DNA from: CAWUEX02 sp038148375
GTDB lineage: Bacteria; Pseudomonadota; Alphaproteobacteria; Rhodospirillales; Rhodospirillaceae
Length of the DNA: 64,000 nt
Assembly: GCA_038148375.1 (NCBI GenBank)
Contig: JAYQVH010000008.1
Location: forward strand, 57,785-121,784
Direction: 5' to 3'
A program made the translations under genes and the position numbers. Under the pieces are notes generated by a model. That model saw nothing but the letters and a program-made list of their open reading frames with translations, made no database searches and was not told the origin of the DNA. Shown here in pieces: positions 1-8,188 of the stretch (positions are counted from its first letter, which is position 1; every line of letters starts with the position of its first letter).

Positions 1-429
1 GAGACCTTTCTAAGCACCACCCAGCTCGGCCGCGACGCCGACGCTATTGTGGTCGACATCCATGGCGAGGCGACCAGCGAAAAGGCGGCGATTGGGGTTG
101 TGGCTGATGGCCGCGCATCTCTGGCTGTGGGTAGCCATTCGCATATTCCGACCGCCGATACCCGCATTCTGCCTGCGGGAACGGCGTTCCAGACCGATGC
201 GGGCATGTGCGGTCCCTATGATTCTGTGATCGGCATGGATGCGGGGATCGCAGTACGGCGGTTTGTAGAGACCGTTCCCGGCGAGCGTCTCGAGCCGGCC
301 ACCGGCCCCGCGACCCTGTGCGGCGTAATTGTCGATACCGACGACGACACCGGACTGGCCGTCGCGGTGTACCCCTTCCGGGAGGGTGGTGACTTGGCCG
401 GGACCAATCGGCCGCCCCAGGCTGTCTGA
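1..429 (+). CDS. YmdB/TIGR00282-type metallophosphoesterase, 3' part
   Basis: Only the C-terminal 142 residues lie in the window; the reading frame is open from base 1. The stretch reading HSHIPTADTRILPAGTAFQT, followed by D-G-M-C-G-P-Y-D-S-V-I-G-M, is typical of the TIGR00282/YmdB calcineurin-like phosphoesterases, which hydrolyse cyclic nucleotides or related phosphoesters in the cytoplasm. The His pair in the HSHIPTAD part belongs to the metal site of the family. The N-terminal metal ligands lie upstream of the window, so catalytic completeness cannot be judged. The gene ends 127 bases before yebC, a neighbour often seen in alphaproteobacteria. A GTG at 49 could be read as a start, but the homology-like sequence continues upstream of it. 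Confidence 0.8.
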   Translation, partial: ETFLSTTQLGRDADAIVVDIHGEATSEKAAIGVVADGRASLAVGSHSHIPTADTRILPAGTAFQTDAGMCGPYDSVIGMDAGIAVRRFVETVPGERLEPATGPATLCGVIVDTDDDTGLAVAVYPFREGGDLAGTNRPPQAV

Positions 430-483
430 GCTGGTCCTTGAACACCCGGATGCGGGCATGTAAATCAAGCGAATTGCGCCCTG

Positions 484-513
484 TTGGGTGCTAAACACCA
501 TATCTGGTATAAC
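484..513 (+). promoter_or_regulatory. Candidate sigma-70 promoter of yebC
   Basis: TTGGGT at 484-489 and TATAAC at 508-513 are separated by 18 bases and lie about 45 bases upstream of the yebC start. The match is fair, and it is read by eye only. Confidence 0.35.
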
Positions 514-556
514 TAATTCGACGCGCCGCCCTCCCTGGTGGCCGCAAGGGTAGACG

Positions 557-1303
557 ATGGCTGGCCATTCCAAATTCAAGAACATCATGTTCCGCAAAGG
601 CGCGCAGGACAAAAAGCGCGCCAAGCTGTTCACTAAGCTTGCTAAGGAAATCACCGTGGCAGCCAAAATGGGCATGCCGGATCCGGACCACAATCCGCGG
701 CTGCGCTCCGCCATTGCGGCGGCGAGAGCGCAAAGTATGCCCAAGGACAATATTCAGCGCGCCATCGACAAAGCGACCGGAGGCGACAGCGAGAACTACG
801 AGGAAGCACGCTACGAGGGGTATGGCCCGGGCAACGTCGCGGTCATTGTCGAGGCGTTAACTGATAACCGCAACCGCACCGCCGCCGAAGTTCGCAGCGC
901 TTTCAACAAGAACGGCGGAACGCTCGGCGAGACCAACAGCGTCGCGTTTAACTTCGCCCGTGTCGGTCTGATCAAATACCCGGCCGATGCCGGGAGCGAA
1001 GACAAGATCATGGAAGCGGCAATCCTGTCCGGTGCGCAAGACGTTGAGTCGAGCGAAGACGGCCACGACATCTATTGCGAGCCGGACGATCTCAACGAAG
1101 TGCAGAAAGCGCTAGAAGAAAGTCTGGGCGAGCCCGACAGCGCCCGGCTTGACTGGCGCGCGCTCAACACCGTCGACGTTCAAGAAAAAGACGCTCAAAC
1201 GTTGTTCGACTTACTCAACACGCTCGATGACAGTGACGATGTTCAATACGTCGCCGCGAATTATGAAATCGACGACGCGGTAATGGCGAGTTTGGAATCA
1301 TGA
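557..1303 (+). CDS. yebC: YebC/PmpR-family regulator or translation factor
   Basis: 248 residues, the normal family length, with the signature N-terminus MAGHSKFKNI and the basic helical segment that follows (QDKKRAKLFTKLAKEI). YebC-like proteins are cytoplasmic and have been described as DNA-binding transcription regulators. More recent work on relatives points to relief of ribosome stalling at proline tracts. Nothing in the sequence decides between these roles here. The gene sits directly upstream of ruvC, the classical yebC-ruvCAB order, with 22 bases between stop and start. The ATG start is preceded by a purine-rich stretch (CGCAAGGGTAG). Confidence 0.95.
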   Translation: MAGHSKFKNIMFRKGAQDKKRAKLFTKLAKEITVAAKMGMPDPDHNPRLRSAIAAARAQSMPKDNIQRAIDKATGGDSENYEEARYEGYGPGNVAVIVEALTDNRNRTAAEVRSAFNKNGGTLGETNSVAFNFARVGLIKYPADAGSEDKIMEAAILSGAQDVESSEDGHDIYCEPDDLNEVQKALEESLGEPDSARLDWRALNTVDVQEKDAQTLFDLLNTLDDSDDVQYVAANYEIDDAVMASLES

Positions 1304-1325
1304 CCGCAAACTATTTGAGGGGCCT

Positions 1326-1838
1326 GTGGCCACACGATTGCTCGGATTAGACCCCGGCCTCCGGCATACGGGATGGGGCATCATTGATGTCGACGGCAAC
1401 CAGCTGACCGCGATTGCCAGCGGGACAGTTTCGGCAGAGCAATCGTTGGTTATGCCGCTTCGGCTCCAGCGGCTTTTTCGGGGAATTTCAGATGTGGTTG
1501 CCGAATACACGCCGTCGGAGTGCGCCATCGAAGAGACGTTCGTCAACCGCAATCCAGTATCGACGTTGAAACTCGGTCATGCGCGCGCGGCGGCTATGCT
1601 GGCGGCTGCGGAAGCAGGATTGCTGGTTTCCGAATATTCGCCGAACGCGGTCAAGAAAGCCGTTGTCGGTGCCGGTCACGCCGACAAGATTCAGGTCAGC
1701 GCGATGGTCAACATGCTGCTGCCAATGGCCAGACCGGAAACCGCTGACGCGGCTGACGCCTTAGCCGTAGCAATATGTCACGCGCACCACCGTACAACAC
1801 AGGAACGGGTCGCAGCGGCAGCCGGGCGCAGCCGATGA
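1326..1838 (+). CDS. ruvC: Holliday junction endonuclease RuvC
   Basis: 170 residues starting at GTG. The RNase H-like nuclease motif LGLDPGLRHTGWG places the first catalytic Asp at D9. AIEE near residues 67-70 supplies the catalytic Glu (E69), and the C-terminal DAADALAVAICHAH carries the remaining acidic residues. RuvC resolves Holliday junctions by paired nicks, acting with the RuvAB branch-migration motor encoded next door. The stop overlaps the ruvA start (ATGA at 1835-1838), which suggests translational coupling. Confidence 0.95.
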   Translation: MATRLLGLDPGLRHTGWGIIDVDGNQLTAIASGTVSAEQSLVMPLRLQRLFRGISDVVAEYTPSECAIEETFVNRNPVSTLKLGHARAAAMLAAAEAGLLVSEYSPNAVKKAVVGAGHADKIQVSAMVNMLLPMARPETADAADALAVAICHAHHRTTQERVAAAAGRSR

Positions 1839-2458
1839 TCGCGAAGCTCAAAGGTTTGGTCGATGCCATCGGTCCCGACTGGACTGTGATTGATGTGGCG
1901 GGCGTCGGCTACCACGTGTTTTGCTCCGGGCGGACACTGTCTGCATTGCCCCCGCAAGGTGAGGCAGTGACGGTGTTCGTCGAAACGCACGTGCGTGAAG
2001 ACCACATTCACCTGTATGGCTTCGCGACGGCGCGCGAAAAAGAGGCGTTCCAGATTCTCACCAAGGTGCAGGGCGTCGGTGCAAAAGTCGCGCTGGCGAT
2101 TTTATCGGTCTTAAGTCCGGATCAAATGGCTCAGGCGGTCGCGGCCCAGGATAAAACACCGTTCGCGCGCGCGAGCGGCGTCGGCCCGAAGTTGGCCGCA
2201 CGCCTGGTAACAGAACTCAAGGATAAGGTCGGCGCCATCGGTGTGACGCCGCTCCCGGCCGCAAAGGCAGCGAAAAGCAACGGCAAGGGGACCGATACGG
2301 ACGTGGTCGACGATGCCGTCTCTGCCCTGGTTAATCTTGGATACGGCCGCGCCGATGCCTTCGCCGCCGTGTCCCGCGCGATGGTCGCGCCCGACCCGCC
2401 CGGTTCGCTCGACGGGATCATCAAGTCCGGTTTGAAGGAATTGTCCGCCAATGGCTGA
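1835..2458 (+). CDS. ruvA: Holliday junction branch-migration protein RuvA
   Basis: 207 residues from the ATG at 1835. This start gives the family N-terminus MIAKLKGLVDAIG; an upstream in-frame start would only add sequence that is ruvC in another frame. The OB-fold domain covers about residues 1-63, and the helix-hairpin-helix region with VQGVGAKVALAIL and GVGPKLAARLVTEL about 72-135. After a flexible linker comes the C-terminal domain that contacts RuvB (about 155-207). RuvA tetramers bind the four-way junction and load RuvB. The end overlaps ruvB by 8 bases. Confidence 0.95.
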   Translation: MIAKLKGLVDAIGPDWTVIDVAGVGYHVFCSGRTLSALPPQGEAVTVFVETHVREDHIHLYGFATAREKEAFQILTKVQGVGAKVALAILSVLSPDQMAQAVAAQDKTPFARASGVGPKLAARLVTELKDKVGAIGVTPLPAAKAAKSNGKGTDTDVVDDAVSALVNLGYGRADAFAAVSRAMVAPDPPGSLDGIIKSGLKELSANG

Positions 2459-3488
2459 AGACCGGATTGTCTCCCTCAGCGCGTCGGGTGATGACGCCGA
2501 TGCGAAGCTGCGGCCGCAAAGGCTGTCGGACTTCATCGGCCAGAACCAGGTGCGGCAAAACCTTGATGTTTTCATTCAGGCGGCGTCGGGCCGGGACGAG
2601 CCGCTTGATCACGTGCTGCTTCACGGGCCTCCGGGTTTGGGCAAAACGACGCTGGCGCAGATCGTCGCGCGCGAGCTGGGCGTCGGTTTCCGCGCAACCT
2701 CCGGACCGATGATTGCCAAAGCCGGAGATTTGGCGGCCATTCTGACCAATCTGGAAGCACGCGACGTCCTGTTTATCGACGAAATACATCGCCTCAATCC
2801 CGCCATAGAGGAAGTGTTGTATCCGGCCATGGAAGATTTCCAGCTGGACCTGATCATCGGTGAGGGTCCGGCGGCGCGATCCGTGCGCATTGAGTTACAG
2901 CCCTTCACCTTGGTCGGTGCGACGACCCGGTCCGGTCTGCTGACAACTCCGCTGCGCGACCGCTTCGGGATTCCCCTGCGGCTGGATTTTTACGAGGCGG
3001 AGGACTTGGTCAATATCGTGACCCGCGGTGCATCGATTCTGAATTTCGAATTGAGCGAAGACGGCGCTATGGAGATCGCGAAGCGGTCGCGCGGTACGCC
3101 GCGTGTCGCCGGGCGGCTGTTGCGCCGCGTGCGCGACTTTGCCGCCGTAGCGGAGATTGCGCCTGTCGATGCCAAGGCGGCAGATGCGGCGCTCCAGCGG
3201 TTGGAGGTCGATGCGCTCGGTCTCGATGCTATGGATCGGAGATATCTTACATGCATTGCCGAATTCTATGGCGGGGGACCTGTTGGCATCGATACGCTTT
3301 CTGCGGCGCTTGCCGAAGAGCGGGACACGCTCGAAGACGTCATCGAGCCGTTCTTGATTCAACGCGGATTGATCCAGCGCACGCCGCGGGGACGTCTGCT
3401 CGCCGACAGCGGATACCGGCATATTGGGTTGAGCGCGCCGCAACGCGAGACCGGACAGTTTACAATGCTCAATGAGGAGGGTCCGTGA
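2451..3488 (+). CDS. ruvB: Holliday junction DNA helicase RuvB
   Basis: 345 residues. The AAA+ ATPase has Walker A GPPGLGKTT (59-67), Walker B LFIDEIHRL (D110-E111) and sensor GATTR. The C-terminal winged helix ends near QRGLIQRTPRGRLLAD. It is the hexameric motor that drives branch migration with RuvA. It completes the ruvCAB operon, overlapping ruvA by 8 bases at its start and ybgC by 4 bases at its end. Confidence 0.96.
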   Translation: MAEDRIVSLSASGDDADAKLRPQRLSDFIGQNQVRQNLDVFIQAASGRDEPLDHVLLHGPPGLGKTTLAQIVARELGVGFRATSGPMIAKAGDLAAILTNLEARDVLFIDEIHRLNPAIEEVLYPAMEDFQLDLIIGEGPAARSVRIELQPFTLVGATTRSGLLTTPLRDRFGIPLRLDFYEAEDLVNIVTRGASILNFELSEDGAMEIAKRSRGTPRVAGRLLRRVRDFAAVAEIAPVDAKAADAALQRLEVDALGLDAMDRRYLTCIAEFYGGGPVGIDTLSAALAEERDTLEDVIEPFLIQRGLIQRTPRGRLLADSGYRHIGLSAPQRETGQFTMLNEEGP

Positions 3489-3955
3489 GCACACCGCTGC
3501 CGCGTGCCGCTCAGGGTGTGATGGATGGTCATGTCCATCGGTTGCCCGTCCGTGTCTATTACGAAGAGACAGACGCGGGTCGCATGGTCTACCACGCGGC
3601 ATACCTGAAGTTCGCCGAACGGGCGCGCACCGAAATGATGCGCCTGTGCGGTCTCGACCATATGACGATGATGGAACAGGATGGGCTGGTCTTCACGGTT
3701 CACTCGGCAGATATCCGCTACAAGCGCCAAGCGAAACTCGACGACGAATTGATTGTCAGTACCGAAGTCGCTGGGCTCGGCGGCGCGTCCATGACGATGG
3801 CGCAGACCGTAAGCCGCATCGACAACGGCGCGCTTGGCCCGACCATCGCTGAATTGGAACTCAAACTTGCCGTTGTTGATATGGCGGGCCGTCCCGTGCG
3901 TCTGCCGCAATCCTTGAAAGAAACGTTGGAACGATTACGCCTAGATAAAGGTTAG
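3485..3955 (+). CDS. ybgC: Tol-Pal-associated acyl-CoA thioesterase YbgC
   Basis: 156 residues starting at GTG, with the start inside the last codons of ruvB. This is a single hot-dog domain with the YbgC signature YYEETDAGRMVYHAAYLKFAERART, where D30 and H37 correspond to the catalytic Asp and the conserved His. The family hydrolyses acyl-CoA thioesters in the cytoplasm and is regularly the first gene of tol-pal operons. Here it also links the ruv genes to tolQ, which follows after 6 bases. Confidence 0.92.
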   Translation: MSTPLPRAAQGVMDGHVHRLPVRVYYEETDAGRMVYHAAYLKFAERARTEMMRLCGLDHMTMMEQDGLVFTVHSADIRYKRQAKLDDELIVSTEVAGLGGASMTMAQTVSRIDNGALGPTIAELELKLAVVDMAGRPVRLPQSLKETLERLRLDKG

Positions 3956-3961
3956 GTCTCT

Positions 3962-4687
3962 ATGGATGTTGATACCCTTGGCGCTGTTGAAGCGCTCGCT
4001 TCGCAATCGGAATTTTCTCTGTGGGGCCTGTTTCTACAGGCGGACATCGTTGTTAAAGCCGTGATGCTTGGGCTGATCCTCGCTTCCATCTGGAGTTGGG
4101 GCATTATGTTCGACAAGATTTTCCGCTTGCGGTCGTTGACAAAGAAAGCCGAACGGTTTGAAGAGAAATTTTGGTCCGGCAGTTCGCTCGAGGAACTGTA
4201 CGACCGTGTCGGACCGCGACCGCCCGATCCCATGTCTTCGATTTTCGTCGCCGCGATGCGCGAATGGCGACGCTCGTCGTCAAAGGGCAAAGAGGGCAAG
4301 CCGGACAATATGGCCGGGCTCGGCCAGCGGATCGACAGGGTGATGCGGATCAGCCTCGAACGCGAAATGGATCACCTGCAGCGGCGCATGACGTTCCTGG
4401 CCAGCACGGGAGCGGTCGCACCGTTTCTGGGACTGTTCGGGACTGTGTGGGGAATTATGAACACGTTCTCCGCCATCGGTGCTTCGAGCGATACCAGTTT
4501 GGCAACGGTGGCTCCGGGGATCGCCGAAGCGCTCTTTGCGACGGCGCTTGGACTGGTGGCGGCAATCCCTGCAGTCATTGCGTACAACTCCATCTCGTCG
4601 GATATGAACCGTTACGCGCTACGTCTGGAAAACTTTGCCGGCGAGTTCGGCGCCATATTGTCACGCCAGCTTGAGGAGCAAAGATAG
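3962..4687 (+). CDS. tolQ: Tol-Pal proton-channel subunit TolQ
   Basis: 241 residues with three membrane helices (about 17-40, 140-165 and 175-200). The segment GAVAPFLGLFGTVWGIMNTF in the second helix is the MotA/TolQ/ExbB hallmark. TolQ forms the inner-membrane proton channel with TolR and energises TolA to keep the outer membrane attached during cell constriction. It is followed by tolR after 2 bases. Confidence 0.95.
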   Translation: MDVDTLGAVEALASQSEFSLWGLFLQADIVVKAVMLGLILASIWSWGIMFDKIFRLRSLTKKAERFEEKFWSGSSLEELYDRVGPRPPDPMSSIFVAAMREWRRSSSKGKEGKPDNMAGLGQRIDRVMRISLEREMDHLQRRMTFLASTGAVAPFLGLFGTVWGIMNTFSAIGASSDTSLATVAPGIAEALFATALGLVAAIPAVIAYNSISSDMNRYALRLENFAGEFGAILSRQLEEQR

Positions 4688-4689
4688 CC

Positions 4690-5139
4690 ATGGGCATGTT
4701 CGTTCAATCTGGCGATGGCAGCAGTGGGTCGCGCCGCAAGCCCTATCGCCCGATGGCGGAGATCAACGTTACGCCCATGGTTGACGTGATGTTGGTGTTG
4801 CTGGTGATCTTCATCGTTGCCGCGCCGCTGCTGACTACCGGTGTCGATGTCGACCTGCCAGAGGCGACAACACCGAACTTGCCGCAAGACAACAAGGCTC
4901 TGACGGTCAATGTCACCAAAGACGGGGTGACGCTTCAGGAGACTCCGGTTGACCTGCAAAACCTTGGTGCGCGCCTTAAGGCCGTAACGGAAGCCAATCC
5001 TGAAGTGCGTATCTATGTCCGTGCCGACAAATCCTTGGCTTATGGCGAGGTAATGACCGTCATGTCCGAAATATATAAAGCCGGCCTGCGCAACGCCGCT
5101 TTGGTGACTGACCCGCCAGCGCGGGGCGCGCGCAGATAA
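4690..5139 (+). CDS. tolR: Tol-Pal proton-channel subunit TolR
   Basis: 149 residues. One N-terminal membrane helix (about 31-50) contains the conserved proton-carrying Asp in MVDVMLVLLVIFIVAAPLL (D32). It is followed by a periplasmic ExbD/TolR domain. The protein couples proton flow through TolQ to TolA. The short N-terminal tail is basic (SRRKPYRP), as expected for a cytoplasmic end. It sits between tolQ and tolA in the operon. Confidence 0.95.
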   Translation: MGMFVQSGDGSSGSRRKPYRPMAEINVTPMVDVMLVLLVIFIVAAPLLTTGVDVDLPEATTPNLPQDNKALTVNVTKDGVTLQETPVDLQNLGARLKAVTEANPEVRIYVRADKSLAYGEVMTVMSEIYKAGLRNAALVTDPPARGARR

Positions 5140-5161
5140 CGGTGCCGGTGGCTCAGACGTC

Positions 5162-5983
5162 ATGACCAGAGGACTCTTCTTTTCAACCACATTGCACGCG
5201 CTGATCGTAGCGCTGGCCTGGTTCGGTGTGCCGTTCTTGGCGCGCAAAAACATCGAAGCGGAGTCACCTATCGTCGTCGAACTCGTTCAAATTGCCGAGG
5301 TCACCGCCGCACCGCCGCCGAAACCGGAACCCGAGCCCGAGCCCGAACCCGAACCAGAGCCGGAACCAGAGCCGGAGCCAGAACCGGAACCGGCTCCCGC
5401 GCCTGAGCCTCCGCCGGTGCCTGAAAAACCTGTTCCGCCGCCACCCGAGCCCAAGGCAGAGCCAAAACCTGAGCAGGTCGCCGCACTGCCACCGGCGCCG
5501 AAAGTTGCCGTACCTCCGCGTAAGCCGACACCGCCGAAACGGGATCAGTTCGACGATTTGGTGAGTTTGGTTAAAGATCTCGAAAAGGAAGTCGCGAAGC
5601 GGCCTAAGGACAAGCCGCCCGAAGCATCGACCACGACGGATGATCCTAAGATTCGCACTTTACAAAACGCCGACCGGGCGACGCTCAGTGAACGTGATGC
5701 CATCCGTGCGCATATCGAAAACTGCTGGCGCATCGACCCGGGTAAGGAAGGCATTTCCGAATTGAGTGCCGATATCGAAGTGTCCATCAATCCCGACGGC
5801 AGTGTAAGGACGGCGGTCATTCAAAACACGGCACGATATTTCTCTGACTCGGCATTTCGGACGTTCGCCGATGGCGCGCGAAATGCCGTACTAAGTTGCC
5901 GGAACATCCCAATCTCGCCACAAAGATACGACATCTTTAAGGAAATTGTTTTTACCTTCACGCCGCAGGGCAGGCTTAACTAG
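5162..5983 (+). CDS. tolA: Tol-Pal protein TolA
   Basis: 273 residues with a single N-terminal membrane anchor (about 5-27). A long proline- and acid-rich periplasmic spacer follows, in which Pro-Glu is repeated 11 times (about residues 55-76), then more Pro/Lys/Glu-rich sequence. The C-terminal TonB/TolA-like domain (about 180-273) contains the conserved ENCWRIDPG segment. TolA spans the periplasm and connects TolQR to TolB/Pal. The spacer differs from the alanine/lysine helix of enterobacterial TolA, as is common outside that group. Identification rests on position between tolR and tolB plus the domain layout. Confidence 0.9.
   Translation: MTRGLFFSTTLHALIVALAWFGVPFLARKNIEAESPIVVELVQIAEVTAAPPPKPEPEPEPEPEPEPEPEPEPEPEPAPAPEPPPVPEKPVPPPPEPKAEPKPEQVAALPPAPKVAVPPRKPTPPKRDQFDDLVSLVKDLEKEVAKRPKDKPPEASTTTDDPKIRTLQNADRATLSERDAIRAHIENCWRIDPGKEGISELSADIEVSINPDGSVRTAVIQNTARYFSDSAFRTFADGARNAVLSCRNIPISPQRYDIFKEIVFTFTPQGRLN
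5324..5389 (+). repeat. In-frame hexanucleotide (Pro-Glu) repeat in tolA
   Basis: Eleven consecutive CCN-GAR codon pairs encode alternating Pro-Glu. Third positions vary (CCG, CCC, CCA; GAA, GAG), so the tract is degenerate at DNA level. This argues for selection on the protein rather than recent slippage. Confidence 0.85.
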
Positions 5984-6059
5984 GCGAAATGTGATATCTA
6001 TGAGGACGAGGGGCAACGGTACCGGACGTTAAGGGTGCCGCATAAAGGATGAGGTATAA

Positions 6060-7382
6060 GTGTTTCACTTAACACGTTTTGTTCTGCTGGCCGTCGCGGC
6101 GGTTGTGTCGACGACTGCAGTTGCTCAGGTGCAAATCGATATTACGCGCGGCCGTGTCGAACCGATGCCGATCGCCGTCGCGCTGTTTCCAGGCAACGAC
6201 GAGCAGTCGAGCCGTGTCGGACAAGATGTCAGCAGCGTTATTTCGAACGACCTTGAGCGCTCAGGTTTGTTTGCACCGATCGACCGCGCCGCTTTCATTC
6301 AAGCGTTGCCGTCGCTCGATGTGCAGCCCCGGTTTGCCGATTGGCGCGCATTAAAGGCGCAGGCGCTGGTGCAAGGCGATGTCATCACGCAACCGAATGG
6401 TCAGATGCGTGTCGCATTTCGTCTGTGGGATGTTTTCGGCGGACAGCAAATGATCGGTCAGGCGTATGTGACGCAGCCTGAAAACTGGCGCCGTGTGGCG
6501 CATATTATTGCAGATGCGATTTACACCCAGATCACCGGCGAGACCGGCTACTTCGATACGCGTGTCGTATACGTGTCGGAGACGGGACCCGGCAATGCGC
6601 GCATCAAGCGTCTTGCAATCATGGACCAGGACGGAGCGAACCATCGCTTTTTGACCGACGGCTCTGCATTGGTGCTGACGCCGAGATTTTCGCCGACCGC
6701 GCAAGAGATCACCTATCTCTCGTACTTCCGTAATATTCCGAGAGTTTATCTGTTCAATATCGATACCGGGCGTCAGGAGTTGCTCGGTGATTTCCCAGGC
6801 ATGACGTATGCGCCGCGGTTTTCACCCGATGGCAACAAAGTCACGTTTTCCATGGCATCCGATGGCAACTCCGAAGTCTACGAGATGGACCTGCGGACGC
6901 GGCGGACATTGCGGCTGACCAATCATCCGGCCATCGATACGTCGCCGTCCTATGCGCCGGACGGACGCCAGCTGACGTTCAATTCGGACCGTGGCGGCAG
7001 TCAGCAGATCTACGTAATGAATTCTGACGGTTCGGAGACGCGCAGGATAAGTTTTGGCAATGGCCGCTATGCGACGCCGGTTTGGTCCCCCCGGGGCGAT
7101 CTCATCGCGTTTACACGCATAAGTAGAGGTACGTTCTATATCGGTGTCATGGAGCCGGACGGAACCAACGAGCGTTTGCTTGCTCAGGGGTTTCTGGTCG
7201 AGGGCCCCACATGGGCACCAAATGGCAGAGTTCTCATGTATTTCGCCCAAGCGCCAACGCGGGCCGATGGCACAGGTGGGCGCACCCGCTTATATTCCAT
7301 CGACCTGACAGGATACAACCAGAGGGAGATGGTCACGCCTCAGGATGCCTCGGATCCTGCCTGGTCACCGCTCATCCCCTGA
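6060..7382 (+). CDS. tolB: Tol-Pal periplasmic beta-propeller TolB
   Basis: 440 residues from a GTG start behind an AAGGATGAGG ribosome-binding site. A Sec signal peptide (about 1-23, ending AVAQ) precedes the N-terminal TolB domain. A six-bladed propeller built from WD40-like repeats follows, recognisable by repeated segments such as TPRFSPTAQEITYLS, APRFSPDGNKVTFS, SPSYAPDGRQLTFNSDRGG and TPVWSPRGDLIAF. TolB links TolA to the lipoprotein Pal in the periplasm. Spacing to tolA is 76 bases. Confidence 0.95.
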   Translation: MFHLTRFVLLAVAAVVSTTAVAQVQIDITRGRVEPMPIAVALFPGNDEQSSRVGQDVSSVISNDLERSGLFAPIDRAAFIQALPSLDVQPRFADWRALKAQALVQGDVITQPNGQMRVAFRLWDVFGGQQMIGQAYVTQPENWRRVAHIIADAIYTQITGETGYFDTRVVYVSETGPGNARIKRLAIMDQDGANHRFLTDGSALVLTPRFSPTAQEITYLSYFRNIPRVYLFNIDTGRQELLGDFPGMTYAPRFSPDGNKVTFSMASDGNSEVYEMDLRTRRTLRLTNHPAIDTSPSYAPDGRQLTFNSDRGGSQQIYVMNSDGSETRRISFGNGRYATPVWSPRGDLIAFTRISRGTFYIGVMEPDGTNERLLAQGFLVEGPTWAPNGRVLMYFAQAPTRADGTGGRTRLYSIDLTGYNQREMVTPQDASDPAWSPLIP

Positions 7383-7551
7383 TTTTCGGTGATAACGTTT
7401 TGTGAAACCAAATCCGAACAGAGGTGTTTCTATATCGTTGGAGGCTGAGGGAAAAGTTTGCGTCGCGCTAAATAGTTGATAAAACAGGTGCGAAATCCCG
7501 CAGTTTTGTGCATATTTACATCAGTCGTGTGACCAAAGGGGAAGAAACAAC

Positions 7552-8046
7552 ATGATGGTCCGTTTTATTACTGTCGCCGCCGCCGCTGCGATTTTGGCTG
7601 CTTGCGCGTCGAAACCGAAAGACGACATGGGCGGAGATTCCATGGGCAGCGCCACGCCTTCGGCGCCAACTGCGCCGTCCGGCCCGGCCATGGACTCAGC
7701 TGAATACTTCAATCAGGTCGTTGGCAATGGCGTGTACTTCGCCCTTGATAGCTACGACCTTAACGGAGCTGCACAGGCCACGCTACGCGGCCAGGCGGCA
7801 TGGCTCGGCCAGAATCCTTCGCGTACCATCGTCGTCGAAGGTCACTGTGACGAACGCGGAACCCGCGAATACAACCTTGGCCTAGGTGAGCGCCGTGCCA
7901 ATGCGGTCAAGGACTACCTGGTTACGTTGGGTGTTCCGTCCAGCCGGGTGCGCACAATTTCTTACGGCAAAGAACGCCCGGTGTGTGTTGCCTCGAACGA
8001 AGAATGCTGGAGCCGGAATCGGCGCGGCGTTTCCGTCGTTCAGTAA
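7552..8046 (+). CDS. pal: Peptidoglycan-associated lipoprotein Pal
   Basis: 164 residues. The lipoprotein signal has lipobox ILAAC with the lipidated Cys at position 18, then a Gly/Ser/Pro-rich linker. The OmpA-like domain (about 55-164) has the peptidoglycan-binding pattern GHCDERGTREYNLGLGERRA. Pal anchors the outer membrane to peptidoglycan and binds TolB. The start could be either ATG of the tandem ATGATG at 7552/7555; a GGGGAAG ribosome-binding site lies just upstream. The 169-base gap to tolB is large enough for a separate promoter. Confidence 0.95.
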   Translation: MMVRFITVAAAAAILAACASKPKDDMGGDSMGSATPSAPTAPSGPAMDSAEYFNQVVGNGVYFALDSYDLNGAAQATLRGQAAWLGQNPSRTIVVEGHCDERGTREYNLGLGERRANAVKDYLVTLGVPSSRVRTISYGKERPVCVASNEECWSRNRRGVSVVQ

Positions 8047-8089
8047 TCTGTTAGTCCGAGAGCCTGGTTTGGCTTTCGGGTGAAATCAA

Positions 8090-8126
8090 CAGCGGCGGCG
8101 GTCTGCGGTAGCAGACGCCGCCGTTG
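8090..8126 (+). terminator. Strong hairpin between pal and cpoB
   Basis: An almost perfect stem of about 15 base pairs (right arm GCAGACGCCGCCGTTG, one bulged G in the left arm) with the loop GGTA lies 44 bases after the pal stop. Only a short T-rich stretch (ATATTTC) follows. It may act as a partial terminator or mRNA-stability element that lowers cpoB expression relative to pal. Confidence 0.55.
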
Positions 8127-8188
8127 CCATATTTCTGCCCTGTCATCCCAGTATCCGGACGTCCTCGGCTGATTTTGAGACCCGAAAG

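Noticed and set aside
5324..5389. Short-period repeat that might be taken for a CRISPR or microsatellite
   Set aside because: It is an in-frame Pro-Glu coding repeat in tolA with varied third positions and no spacers.
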